This document shows positions 1 to 7,881 of a stretch of 19,503 bases of DNA, piece after piece. Position 1 is the stretch's first letter; each line of letters begins with the position of its first letter. Both the position numbers and the translations under genes were made by a program. Below the pieces are notes generated by a model. That model was given only the letters and a program-made list of their open reading frames with translations. It searched no databases and was not told the origin of the DNA. Source of the DNA: an uncultured Collinsella sp. (GTDB lineage Bacteria > Actinomycetota > Coriobacteriia > Coriobacteriales > Coriobacteriaceae); NCBI GenBank assembly GCA_902494295.1, contig CABUSL010000024.1:1-19503 (forward strand), read 5' to 3'.

Positions 1-179
1 CCGCCGGCGGCAAGAATGGCGTCGACAAAGACACTTGCGATTTCCTCGTTGGGGGAGAGCGTTTCGCTTAAAAACGGCTTTGCCTCTTCCCAACGCGGCG
101 CGACGAGGATGAGTGGGCGGTCGGCGGGGGCGACGTCGACGCGCGGGGTGTATGACGATGAAGTACGAGTTCCGATCAT
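1..179 (-). CDS. Probable class-I glutamine amidotransferase / peptidase C26 (gamma-glutamyl-GABA hydrolase type), N-terminal part only
   Basis: Only the first 59 or so codons are present and the gene runs off the left edge. A stretch PLILVAPRWEE followed by VFVDAILAAGG resembles the start of PuuD-like class-I amidotransferases, where an early beta strand is followed by a 'YxxAIxxAGGxP' helix. The catalytic Cys-His-Glu triad would lie further on and cannot be seen. It follows the transporter ATPase gene by 52 nt on the same strand, so it is probably the last gene of that operon; hydrolysis of gamma-glutamyl compounds would fit a glutamate-type importer, but this is inference. I prefer the ATG at 179, which has GAAAG about 8 nt upstream. 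An in-frame ATG at 221, ten bases past the ATPase stop codon, is the alternative but has no clear ribosome binding site. Confidence 0.5.
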   Translation of the reverse strand, partial: MIGTRTSSSYTPRVDVAPADRPLILVAPRWEEAKPFLSETLSPNEEIASVFVDAILAAG

Positions 180-231
180 AGGTGTAACTTTCGAGTTTGG
201 ATGGTCATGGCGAGCGAACATGGCAATTGAG

Positions 232-996
<765 letters not shown>

Positions 997-1032
997 GGTG
1001 CTCGGCTCCTTATGACTCGAAATGGTAAAGCG

Positions 1033-1866
1033 TTAGCGGATGATGGTCGCGCCGGTCTTGTGCGAAACGTAGACAGCAGCCTTGTTGATCGCGACGTTGA
1101 TGAGGATATAGATGACCGCGATAACCAGGTAGACCGACACGAGGGCATCGTAGTTGGTAATGAGCACGCGGGCGTTTTGCATGAGGTCGGGGTAACTCAC
1201 CACATAGGCGACGGTGGTGTCCTTGACCACGACCACAAGCTGCGAAATCAACGACGGAATGATAAATCGAATCGCCTGCGGCAACACGATTTTAAAGGTG
1301 ATTTTAGCCTTGGAGAGACCGAGCGCCTGGGCCGCCTCGACCTGCCCGCGCGGTACGGCGTTAACGCCGGCACGGAAGATCTCGGCAAGTACGCCGGCTG
1401 CGGCGAGCGCGACGGGAAGCGTAAGCATCCAAAACGCCGGCAGCGCGATCTTGTACTGGGGTAGCACCAAAAAGAAGAAATAGATGAACAGAAGGCTCGG
1501 CACGCCGCGGAAGAAATCGGTGAGCACACGGCAGACCAGCTGCAGCGGCTTGATGCCGCTCGTGCGGCCGAGCATGAGGGCGAGGCCCAGCACCAGCGCG
1601 ATGGCACCCGCGGTGAGTGCGACCTTGACGGTGCCCTCAAAGCCGGCAAGCAGGAACTTCCAGGTGGTGAGGTGCGTAAAGAAATACCAGTAGTGGACCG
1701 AAAGCTGACCGGTCACATAAAAGCGCTGCAGTACCAGGACGACGAGTGCGGCGACGGCAACAAGAGAGATGGCGGTGCCGATGCGAATCTTGGTGCGCAT
1801 CTTGGGGCCGGGAGCCTCGTGGAGCGCATCGCGCATGGTGAGCGCGGAGGTGGAGTGCTTGCTCAT
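1033..1866 (-). CDS. Amino-acid ABC transporter permease (GluD-like)
   Basis: This 277-residue integral membrane protein has an N-terminal cytoplasmic tail of about 25 residues, a first membrane segment near residues 28-47, then the conserved transport core. The ATPase-docking EAA loop is clear around residues 174-197 (GQVEAAQALGLS followed by KIVLPQAIR). The longer form with an extra N-terminal segment matches GluD rather than GluC in the C. glutamicum glutamate system. Its ATG overlaps the stop codon of the upstream permease as ATGA (1863-1866), which points to translational coupling and equal amounts of the two permeases. The ATPase gene follows after 36 nt. The family is certain; the exact substrate is inferred. 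Confidence 0.92.
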   Translation of the reverse strand: MSKHSTSALTMRDALHEAPGPKMRTKIRIGTAISLVAVAALVVLVLQRFYVTGQLSVHYWYFFTHLTTWKFLLAGFEGTVKVALTAGAIALVLGLALMLGRTSGIKPLQLVCRVLTDFFRGVPSLLFIYFFFLVLPQYKIALPAFWMLTLPVALAAAGVLAEIFRAGVNAVPRGQVEAAQALGLSKAKITFKIVLPQAIRFIIPSLISQLVVVVKDTTVAYVVSYPDLMQNARVLITNYDALVSVYLVIAVIYILINVAINKAAVYVSHKTGATIIR

Positions 1867-2522
1867 CGGAGGATCCTCACCTTCTTATCGATGTAGTTGC
1901 CAATGTGGCTCACCACAAAGGCCGTGCCCAGGTAGCCGAGCGCCGAGATAAAGAACGCGGCGACGCCGCCGAGCGAGCGCGTGTTAATGTAGCTCACCAC
2001 GCCGGTGAGCTCCTGCGGCTTAAGCGGCACCTGGCTGCCGAGCGCAGTGGTGAGCATGACGGCGATAAAGAGGTTGGTCATGGGCAACACGCTCGAGCGC
2101 AGCGCCTGCGGAATCACGATCTTGGCGAGGATGCGGTTAAAGCTCATGCCCAGCGAGCGGGCGGCTTCCACCTGGCCAACGCCGACGGTGTTGATGCCGC
2201 TCATAAAGTTCTCGGAGCCAAAGGCCGAGCCCAAAAGGACCGTGGCGACGATAACGCAGGCGCGGTAGGGCAGGACGACCTTGAGCGGCGGCAGCGCGTA
2301 GACGACGATGATAAGCAGCGCGATGCCAGGGATGTTACGGAAGACCTGGACATACAGGTCGCCAAAGACGCGCAGCGGCTTGAGCGGCGACACGCGCATC
2401 ACGGTGACGGCGACGGCCAACACCATGGCGATGGCAAACGATTCGAGCGTCATGCCCCAGGTTGCGAGCAACGCGTCGATATAGTTCTGGCCATAGAGCG
2501 ACCAGAGTTCGGAGAGACTCAT
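1863..2522 (-). CDS. Amino-acid ABC transporter permease (GluC-like)
   Basis: This 219-residue permease has the typical HisM/GluC arrangement of five hydrophobic segments and an EAA docking loop at about residues 117-140 (GQVEAARSLGMS then KIVIPQALR). It probably forms a heterodimer with the following 277-residue permease. The start at 2522 is preceded by GGGAGG, a good ribosome binding site. Just upstream lies a GC-rich hairpin (2547-2572) that separates it from the binding-protein gene. Its stop overlaps the next start by four bases. Order and length match gluC of Actinobacteria, but I give no symbol because the substrate was not tested. Confidence 0.92.
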   Translation of the reverse strand: MSLSELWSLYGQNYIDALLATWGMTLESFAIAMVLAVAVTVMRVSPLKPLRVFGDLYVQVFRNIPGIALLIIVVYALPPLKVVLPYRACVIVATVLLGSAFGSENFMSGINTVGVGQVEAARSLGMSFNRILAKIVIPQALRSSVLPMTNLFIAVMLTTALGSQVPLKPQELTGVVSYINTRSLGGVAAFFISALGYLGTAFVVSHIGNYIDKKVRILR

Positions 2523-2546
2523 GCGGACCTCCCGCCGATAAGGAAA

Positions 2547-2572
2547 GGGGCTCCCGTGTGTACGGAAGCCCC
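2547..2572 (-). terminator. Intercistronic hairpin, probable partial terminator or mRNA 3'-end stabiliser
   Basis: On the minus strand the hairpin has a 6-bp outer stem GGGGCT/AGCCCC, one mismatch, then CCGT/ACGG around a 4-nt loop. It is followed by TTTCCTTAT. The short, interrupted T-tract suggests incomplete termination. It lies between the binding-protein gene and the first permease gene, where such structures commonly let the binding protein be made in excess over the membrane parts. Confidence 0.6.
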
Positions 2573-2660
2573 AACAACTCAGTGAGGAAACAGTTTACCG
2601 CAATAAAGCGCATCATGCGTTTCCATATGGTTTCGTTGCGGCCGTTACCAGGCTCGCTGC

Positions 2661-3656
2661 CTAGGCGCCGATCTCGGGCAGCTCGGGAACGTTGGTGTCG
2701 CCCGTACGGTCGCCGATGCAGATCTGCCACAGCTCAGTCCAGGTGCCGTCGTCCTCGATCTTCTTAAGGAAGTCGTTGACAAAGGCGACGCCGTCGGAAT
2801 CGAGCGGCAGACCGATGCCATAGGGCTCCTTGCTGCCGAAGGGCTTGCCGGCGATCTTGTACTTACCGGGCTCGCGGACCAGGGCGCTCTGCTGCATGTT
2901 GTTATCGATGACGTAGGCGTCAACGCGGCCCTGCTGGAGTGCCTGGCGGGCCTCCTCGTCGGTCTTGAACTCCTGCTGGCTGGCCTTGGGGGCGAACTCC
3001 TCCAGGATAGCGGGGCCGTTGGAGCCGGACTGGACGGCGACGTTCTTGTCGGCCAGGTCGTCGACGCTCTTGATGTCGTCGTTATCGGCGAGCACCAGGA
3101 TGGCCTGCTGCGTGTAGTAGTAGGGGCCGGCAAAGGAGACGAGCTTCTTGCGCTCGTCAGTGATGGTGTAGGTGGCAAAGACAGCGTCGACCTGGCCGTT
3201 CTGCAGGACGGACTCGCGTGTGTCCGAGGTAACCTGGGTGATCTCGACCTTGTTCTCGCCCAGAATGTAGTTGGACAGGAGCTGTGCGATACCGGCGTCG
3301 AAGCCGCGGGTCTGACCGTCTTTCTCGTTGAGGAGGGAGAAGAGCGTGGAGGTCTGAACGCCACCGATCTTAAAGACGCCGGCGTCCTTGACGGCCGTGG
3401 CCCAGGTGCTGGCGGCGATGGCGTCGTCATCGGCCTTGGGGCCGTTGTCGACGAGCTTGTCGAATGCCTTGGCATCGAGCGTGGCGGAAACCTCGGTATC
3501 CTCGGAGCCCTCGGAGGAACCAGCGGTGGAACCCTTGTCAGCCTCGGCGCTGGTGTCGGAGCAGCCGGCAAGACCAAGGCCGGCGACGGTTGCGAAGGTG
3601 GCGGCGACAAAGCCGCGGCGGTCGAGAACGACCTGCTGGGAGAGGTTCTTGCTCAT
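2661..3656 (-). CDS. Amino-acid ABC transporter substrate-binding lipoprotein
   Basis: This 331-residue protein is the extracellular solute-binding component (SBP family 3, PF00497). It starts with a lipoprotein signal: twin arginine R13-R14 followed by GFV, a hydrophobic stretch, and a lipobox LAGC with Cys32 as the lipidated residue. A Ser/Gly/Glu/Asp-rich linker follows to about residue 56. The binding domain includes FKIGGVQT near 95-102, GFDAGIAQLL, an acidic/arginine patch TSDTRE, and a VDAVFATYTITDERKK stretch typical of glutamate/glutamine binding proteins. The twin-arginine motif hints at Tat export, but a Sec route is possible. The start at 3656 has GAAAGGTG upstream. A promoter lies at 3700-3729, so this is the first gene of the transporter operon. 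Confidence 0.9.
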   Translation of the reverse strand: MSKNLSQQVVLDRRGFVAATFATVAGLGLAGCSDTSAEADKGSTAGSSEGSEDTEVSATLDAKAFDKLVDNGPKADDDAIAASTWATAVKDAGVFKIGGVQTSTLFSLLNEKDGQTRGFDAGIAQLLSNYILGENKVEITQVTSDTRESVLQNGQVDAVFATYTITDERKKLVSFAGPYYYTQQAILVLADNDDIKSVDDLADKNVAVQSGSNGPAILEEFAPKASQQEFKTDEEARQALQQGRVDAYVIDNNMQQSALVREPGKYKIAGKPFGSKEPYGIGLPLDSDGVAFVNDFLKKIEDDGTWTELWQICIGDRTGDTNVPELPEIGA

Positions 3657-3699
3657 GGTAGAACACCTTTCTCAATAAAATCCCTAGCGGTTGAGTAGA

Positions 3700-3729
3700 G
3701 TTATACCCTATCGCGCTCAAATGGGTCAA
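3700..3729 (-). promoter_or_regulatory. Predicted promoter of the amino-acid transporter operon
   Basis: Read on the minus strand: TTGACC (-35, 3724-3729), an 18-nt spacer, then TATAAC (-10, 3700-3705). Both boxes are close to the housekeeping sigma consensus. The predicted start near 3693 leaves a leader of about 37 nt before the binding-protein ATG. No riboswitch-like structure fits in so short a leader. Confidence 0.7.
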
Positions 3730-3783
3730 CACGAAATAACTCAGAAACATACTTGCCTTATGGGTAATTCTACCTACCAAAAA

Positions 3784-3831
3784 GGGACAGGCATCTTTGT
3801 GGTGGTTCTTGCAGTTGTGGTGGCCTGTCTC
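3784..3831. repeat. Imperfect inverted repeat upstream of the transporter promoter
   Basis: GGGACAGGC (3784-3792) pairs with GCCTGTCTC (3823-3831), 8 of 9 positions complementary, around a 30-nt G/T-rich loop. It lies between the promoter and the six-repeat array. Function unknown; it may be an extra part of the same repeat cluster or chance. Confidence 0.4.
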
Positions 3832-3840
3832 GCTACTTTG

Positions 3841-4056
3841 TCTCAATCTGTAACATCTGCAGCCGTTTTTGCCGAGTAACTGTTACAGATCGAGATTTTC
3901 TCTTCAGGGGAATTTGAATGTCTCAATCTGTAACATCTGGAAGGCCAAAAGGTCTCTATCTGTTACAGATTGAGACAAAGGTCTGGGGCAAAGACGGTTT
4001 GTCTCGATCTGTAACAGTTAGACGGGAATTCGGGCCCTAGATGTTACAGATTGAGA
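3841..4056. repeat. Array of six 18-nt repeats in alternating orientation, forming three 55-nt inverted-repeat units
   Basis: The repeat TCTCAATCTGTAACATCT occurs at 3841-3858(+), 3878-3895(-), 3921-3938(+), 3958-3975(-), 4002-4019(+) and 4039-4056(-). Copies 1, 3 and 6 are identical; copies 2 and 5 are identical variants with G at position 5 and GTT at the end; copy 4 ends in GAT. Each +/- pair spans exactly 55 nt with a 19-nt loop, and the pairs start 80 and 81 nt apart. Loops and 25-26-nt linkers are unrelated in sequence, so only the repeats appear to be maintained. Each repeat contains CTGTWACA, nearly palindromic itself. The array lies between the dxs terminator and the transporter promoter, outside any coding sequence. 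It could be a REP/BIME-type element, a multi-operator array or a substrate of a RAYT-like nuclease. Confidence 0.9.
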
Positions 4057-4075
4057 TAATCGCGTCGCGAAAATA

Positions 4076-4112
4076 AAAACCTCCGCGGGGGTGCTCCCCT
4101 TGCGGAGGTTTT
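4076..4112 (-). terminator. Strong rho-independent terminator of dxs, probably bidirectional
   Basis: An 11-bp perfect outer stem AAAACCTCCGC/GCGGAGGTTTT encloses a further GGGG/CCCC stem with a small loop. On the minus strand it is followed by TTTATTTT. The dxs stop codon (4114-4116) lies immediately before it. The A/T flanks on both sides would let it work in both directions. Confidence 0.9.
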
Positions 4113-4113
4113 C

Positions 4114-5895
4114 TTACTCGTTGAGTAGTCTCACGGCTTCGGCAGCCATGCTCTCGACCGTCATGCCGTTCTGTGCGAGCAGTTCGTTGGGGTCGTAGCG
4201 GTCGGGGAAGCCCTTGGCGATGCCGAAGGTGCGCGTGCGCAACGGCGTGCATGCCAGGTAGCACGCCACGCGCTCGCCCCAGCCGCCGTCCAAGATGCCG
4301 TCCTCGAGGGTGACGACGACGCGATGCTCGGCGGCAAGGCTGTCGAGGAACTCGCGGTCGAGCTCGGTTGCGAAGCGCGGGTTGACGAGCGTGGCTTCGA
4401 TACCGTACTCGGCGGCCAAGCGGTTTGCCACACGCTCGCCTAGCTCAAAGAAATCGCCGAGCGCGAGCACGGCAACGTCGCGGCCCTGGCGCACCACGTT
4501 GTAGCGAACGGCGCTGTAGTCGGTGTCCTCGGCGGGCGCCAAATCGGGGCGGCTAACCAGGCCAATGCCCGGTACGCGGATCGCCACGGGATGCTCGCGG
4601 TGGTCGAGCGACCAGCTCAGCATGGACAGGTATTCCTCCATGCAGGCCGGCGCCAAGTAGCGCATGTTGGGAAGAGCGCCCAGCATGGAAATATCAAAGA
4701 ACGAGAGGTGCGTCTCGGATGTGGTGCCAAAGATCGACGCGCCAAACACCAAGATGGTTGCGGGGGCATCGTTGAGGCACAGGTCGTGCCACAGCTCGTC
4801 GTAGGCGCGCTGCAAAAACGTGCCGTACACACCAAAGACTGGCTTGGCGCCCGAGCGTGCAAGCGCGGTGGCAAAGGTCACAGCGTGCTCCTCGGCAATG
4901 CCCACATCGACGAACTGTTTGCCGGCGGCAGCGCGAAGCTCGGGTGTAAAGCCCATAATGTAGGGCGTGGCGGCCGTGATGCCCACGACCTGCGGATCGC
5001 GCTCGATGGCGGCGCTGAGCGCCTCGCCCGTAATGTCGGCATAGGTGCGCGGTGCAGGCTCGCTCGGATGGCCCGGGCAGAGCTTGCGCCCAGTCGCCAT
5101 GTCAAACGGACCCACGTGGTGCCAGCGTTCCGGGTCGCTCTGGGCTGGCTCAAAGCCCTTGCCCTTGGCGGTGGAGACGTGCAGCACGATGGGGTGATCG
5201 ATATTGCGCAGTTCCTGCAACGCGTCGACGAGGGCCAACACATCGTTACCGGCGTCCAGATAGCGGTAGTCAAGCCCCATCGCGCGGAAAACGTTGCGCT
5301 CACAGGTGCCGTTGCTGGCGCGTAGCTCGGCCAGATTGCGATACAGGCCACCGTGGTTTTCGGCGATGGACTGGTCGTTATCGTTGACGATGATGATCAG
5401 GTTGCTATCGAGTTCGGCGGCATTGTTAAAGCCCTCAAACGCCAGGCCGCCCGAAAGCGAGCCGTCGCCAATGATGGTGATGACGTTATACGTGTCGCCC
5501 GCCAGGTCACGCGCGTGGGCAAGGCCGCAGCCCAGGCTCACCGACGTGGAGGTATGGCCCATGGCGAACAGGTCGTGCTCGGACTCGTTGGGATTGGCAA
5601 AGCCAGAAGCCTCACCATAACGCTCCGGATTGATATAGGTGTACGCGCGCCCGGTCAGCGCCTTGTGGGCGTAGGTCTGGTGCGACACGTCAAAGACAAT
5701 TTTGTCGGTGGGGGAGTTAAACACGCGATGGAGCGCGACCGTGAGCTCAACGACGCCCAAGTTGGGGGCAACGTGCCCGCCGACGGCGGCGGAGCTTTCG
5801 AGGATGGCGTGGCGAATCTCGCCGCAGAGCAGCGGAAGCTCGGCGCGGTCGAGAGCCTTGACGTCCTCGGGCGTTGTCGTTTGCGTAAGCAGCAT
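4114..5895 (-). CDS. dxs: 1-deoxy-D-xylulose-5-phosphate synthase, short form
   Basis: This 593-residue thiamine-diphosphate enzyme condenses pyruvate and glyceraldehyde 3-phosphate into DXP, the first step of the MEP isoprenoid pathway. The ThDP/Mg motif is present: GDG at 143-145 and NDN at 171-173. His41 in GGHVAPNLG and His72 in DVSHQTYAHK match conserved active-site histidines. Glu335 in GIAEEHAVTF matches the catalytic Glu370 of E. coli DXS, and THLSFFDIS matches its second-domain motif. It is about 30 residues shorter than E. coli DXS and belongs to the compact 580-595-residue group seen in many Firmicutes; a paralogue with a different role cannot be excluded. The start at 5895 has only a distant GGAG (about 12 nt). 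The gene stands alone and ends in a strong terminator. Confidence 0.88.
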   Translation of the reverse strand: MLLTQTTTPEDVKALDRAELPLLCGEIRHAILESSAAVGGHVAPNLGVVELTVALHRVFNSPTDKIVFDVSHQTYAHKALTGRAYTYINPERYGEASGFANPNESEHDLFAMGHTSTSVSLGCGLAHARDLAGDTYNVITIIGDGSLSGGLAFEGFNNAAELDSNLIIIVNDNDQSIAENHGGLYRNLAELRASNGTCERNVFRAMGLDYRYLDAGNDVLALVDALQELRNIDHPIVLHVSTAKGKGFEPAQSDPERWHHVGPFDMATGRKLCPGHPSEPAPRTYADITGEALSAAIERDPQVVGITAATPYIMGFTPELRAAAGKQFVDVGIAEEHAVTFATALARSGAKPVFGVYGTFLQRAYDELWHDLCLNDAPATILVFGASIFGTTSETHLSFFDISMLGALPNMRYLAPACMEEYLSMLSWSLDHREHPVAIRVPGIGLVSRPDLAPAEDTDYSAVRYNVVRQGRDVAVLALGDFFELGERVANRLAAEYGIEATLVNPRFATELDREFLDSLAAEHRVVVTLEDGILDGGWGERVACYLACTPLRTRTFGIAKGFPDRYDPNELLAQNGMTVESMAAEAVRLLNE

Positions 5896-5920
5896 CGTTG
5901 TGGGTTACTCCATGCGAATC

Positions 5921-5947
5921 GTGCGCCGGCACTCCCTCGGCCGGCAC
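5921..5947. repeat. Inverted repeat in the dxs leader region
   Basis: GTGCGCCGGC and GGCCGGCAC form an 8-bp stem with one bulge around a short loop, 26 nt upstream of the dxs ATG on the minus strand. It could affect dxs translation if it is in the mRNA. I found no convincing promoter for either divergent gene in 5896-6123. Confidence 0.35.
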
Positions 5948-6022
5948 AATTGCACAAGACAGTCTCGCACATTTTGGCGTTTGATATGTGACGGCGGCGC
6001 GGTAATTCGCCAACTGGTGGGG

Positions 6023-6034
6023 CAAAACGTTTTG
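6023..6034. promoter_or_regulatory. 12-bp perfect palindrome in the divergent dxs / HD-gene spacer
   Basis: CAAAACGTTTTG is a perfect dyad, 128 nt upstream of dxs and 90 nt upstream of the HD-domain gene. It is a candidate binding site for a dimeric regulator, or chance. Confidence 0.3.
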
Positions 6035-6123
6035 TCCGATGCCATACTGATGTGTTCCATGATGTTTTTATCGATTGTGCGCAGGCCGTGGCTTGTCGCC
6101 GCGGGCCGCTGGAAGGAGGCAGC

Positions 6124-6660
6124 ATGTCCGATACCGTTCGTGCCGAGAAAATCGCGCGCGAGGTTGACTATGCCGCCCGTCAGCTCGCCCAGGCGGGCCG
6201 CTTGGACCTGACGCACGGGTTTATCCAGCATGGTGATGTGACGGTCTATGCACATGTGACCTCGGTGGCGCGGGCAAGTCTGTCCTTTGCCGAGCGCCTG
6301 GGCCGTGTCGGTGTCTCGGTCGACCGCGCCTCGTTGCTGCGCGGGGCCCTGCTGCACGATTACTTTCTCTATGACTGGCACGATCCCGACCCAAGCCATC
6401 GGCTGCATGGCTTTCGCCACCCGTTTTTTGCCCTGGCGCGAGCCGAAGAGGATTTTGAGCTGACGTCTCGTGAGCGGAATATTATCGTGCGGCATATGTT
6501 TCCGCTGGTGCCGGTGCCGCCGACGTGTCGTGAGGCATGGATTGTATGCCTGGCGGATAAATGGTGTGCTCTGCGCGAGACGATCGCCGGCCGTCTGCCG
6601 CGCAAGGACGAGGCAGACGATGGCGTGAGTGACGAATCGAGCGAAAAGAGGAGAGGGTAG
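6124..6660 (+). CDS. HD-domain phosphohydrolase-like protein
   Basis: This 178-residue cytoplasmic protein carries the metal-binding pattern of the HD superfamily (PF01966): His44 in VYAHVTSV, the His78-Asp79 doublet in LLHDYFLYDW, His99, His124 in VRHMFP and Asp145 in LADKW. Such proteins hydrolyse phosphate esters or nucleotides, but substrate cannot be read from sequence. The last 20 residues are polar and likely disordered. The start at 6124 is chosen because GGAAGGAGG lies just upstream; longer in-frame starts lack this. The next gene, a PF06541 membrane protein, begins 3 nt after the stop, so the two are an operon and probably work together. Confidence 0.85.
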   Translation: MSDTVRAEKIAREVDYAARQLAQAGRLDLTHGFIQHGDVTVYAHVTSVARASLSFAERLGRVGVSVDRASLLRGALLHDYFLYDWHDPDPSHRLHGFRHPFFALARAEEDFELTSRERNIIVRHMFPLVPVPPTCREAWIVCLADKWCALRETIAGRLPRKDEADDGVSDESSEKRRG

Positions 6661-6663
6661 ACG

Positions 6664-7683
6664 GTGGGGACCGCGATCGACATGGCATTTGACGGCGCGA
6701 CGCTTGCCGCCTGTCCGCTCTCGGCGCTGGTGCTCTCGTTTGCCTTCTACGGTTTTTGCGGCTGGGCATGGGAATCGACAGTCTGCGCCATGCTCAACCA
6801 CGGGTGCTTTGCCAACAGCGGCTTTTTGCTGGGGCCGTGCTGCCCCATCTATGGTGTGGGCGGCATAGCCTGCTGGCTTTTGCTGCGCGGGATTCCGGAT
6901 GCCTCGAGCCAGTTTGTCGCCGCGGCGCTTGTATACAGCGTGATTGAGTACAGCGTAGGCGTGCTGCTGGAAAAAACAACGGGCGCTCGCTTTTGGGACT
7001 ATTCGCACCTGCCGTTTAACCTGCACGGACGCATCTGTCTGTACTGGGCATGCGCGTTTGGCTTGGGTGCGTTGTGCATTTGCCGTTTAGTGGAGCCGGC
7101 ATTGCTGGGGCTGCTTGGCCATCTGCCGGTGCTGATTGTGCGGCTGTCCGCCTTTATCGTCGCGGTCGCGATGATGGTTGACGCAGTGTGCTCGTTGGCC
7201 AGCTGGCGGCGTCTGTCCGATCAGTTGGAGCGCGTCCGGGCCGACCTTGCCGACCGCATCAATGAGTCGCTTGCCGATGCGTCAGACTCCATGCTCGAAC
7301 GTATTCCCGATTCGGCGATCGACTCGGTGACACAGACGCATATCCGCAGTCGTGCCGTTAACGCGTGGCTGGCCGAGCTGGGCGACGCGACGCTCGATGC
7401 CCTTCGTGAGAAGGCTTCGATGCCGACGTTTATCGCGGATGGTGCTCGCGGCCTGGCGCTCGCTGCCCGCCGCGTGGCCGATGCCGCGCCGAGCATGCCG
7501 CGTCCGTCGCTCAGTCGTCGCCTTGCCGGCAAGCGCATGGGTCGTCCGGTACCGAGCGTGTCACTCAGTCGTCGTGACCTGCGCTTTTTCAATGCCTTCC
7601 CGCGTCTGCGCATCAATCGCTACGAAGGCGTCATTCGAGCAACTAATCTCCGCGACCGCGCCCACGAGCTGTTTCGGCGCTAG
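6664..7683 (+). CDS. PF06541-type membrane protein ('putative ABC transporter type IV', CmpB-like)
   Basis: This 339-residue protein has an N-terminal membrane region of roughly four to five segments between residues 20 and 180, then a charged cytoplasmic part with possible coiled coil around 181-215. Family features visible include FYGFCGWAWES at 28-38, GFLLGPCCPIYG at 53-64, a WDY motif at 111-113 and NLHGRICL at 119-126. This matches a family named as an ABC-transporter permease, although no partner ATPase is near and the transport role is unproven. The Arg/Ser-rich C-terminal 150 residues are a lineage-specific extension. The start is GTG at 6664 with GAGGAGAGGG upstream; an ATG at 6682 is the alternative. 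Coupled to the HD gene. Confidence 0.75.
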   Translation: MGTAIDMAFDGATLAACPLSALVLSFAFYGFCGWAWESTVCAMLNHGCFANSGFLLGPCCPIYGVGGIACWLLLRGIPDASSQFVAAALVYSVIEYSVGVLLEKTTGARFWDYSHLPFNLHGRICLYWACAFGLGALCICRLVEPALLGLLGHLPVLIVRLSAFIVAVAMMVDAVCSLASWRRLSDQLERVRADLADRINESLADASDSMLERIPDSAIDSVTQTHIRSRAVNAWLAELGDATLDALREKASMPTFIADGARGLALAARRVADAAPSMPRPSLSRRLAGKRMGRPVPSVSLSRRDLRFFNAFPRLRINRYEGVIRATNLRDRAHELFRR

Positions 7684-7881
7684 CCGGGATGGGCGCGCTC
7701 ACGGCTCCCTTGCTCGCGTATTTCCCGTTCGTTTCGCACCCGTTGCCGTGCCGTTTCCAAGATTGCGGCGCCGTTTCCATTCGACAACGCAGCGTTTAAC
7801 AACGCCGTATCTGGTCCACGCCAGTTGCCCCTCGGCCGCATTATGGGCGCCGACAACGTTCATGCGATCAAAGGGGAGCGA

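Noticed and set aside
3691..3879. 62-codon plus-strand frame with a hydrophobic centre, a possible small membrane protein
   Set aside because: No ribosome binding site precedes its TTG or internal ATG, it covers the predicted promoter of the transporter operon, and its end runs into the repeat array.
3841..4056. CRISPR array
   Set aside because: The repeats are only 18 nt, alternate in orientation and have 19 or 25-26-nt gaps; CRISPR repeats are direct and longer, and no cas genes are in the window.
5905..7026. Minus-strand frame of 373 codons across the HD and PF06541 genes
   Set aside because: It is antisense to two genes with good ribosome binding sites and family motifs, and has no recognisable domain.
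7825..7881. Longer N-terminus for the ammonium channel
   Set aside because: The added residues start from a TTG without a ribosome binding site; the ATG at 7882 has one and gives the usual short lead before the first membrane segment.
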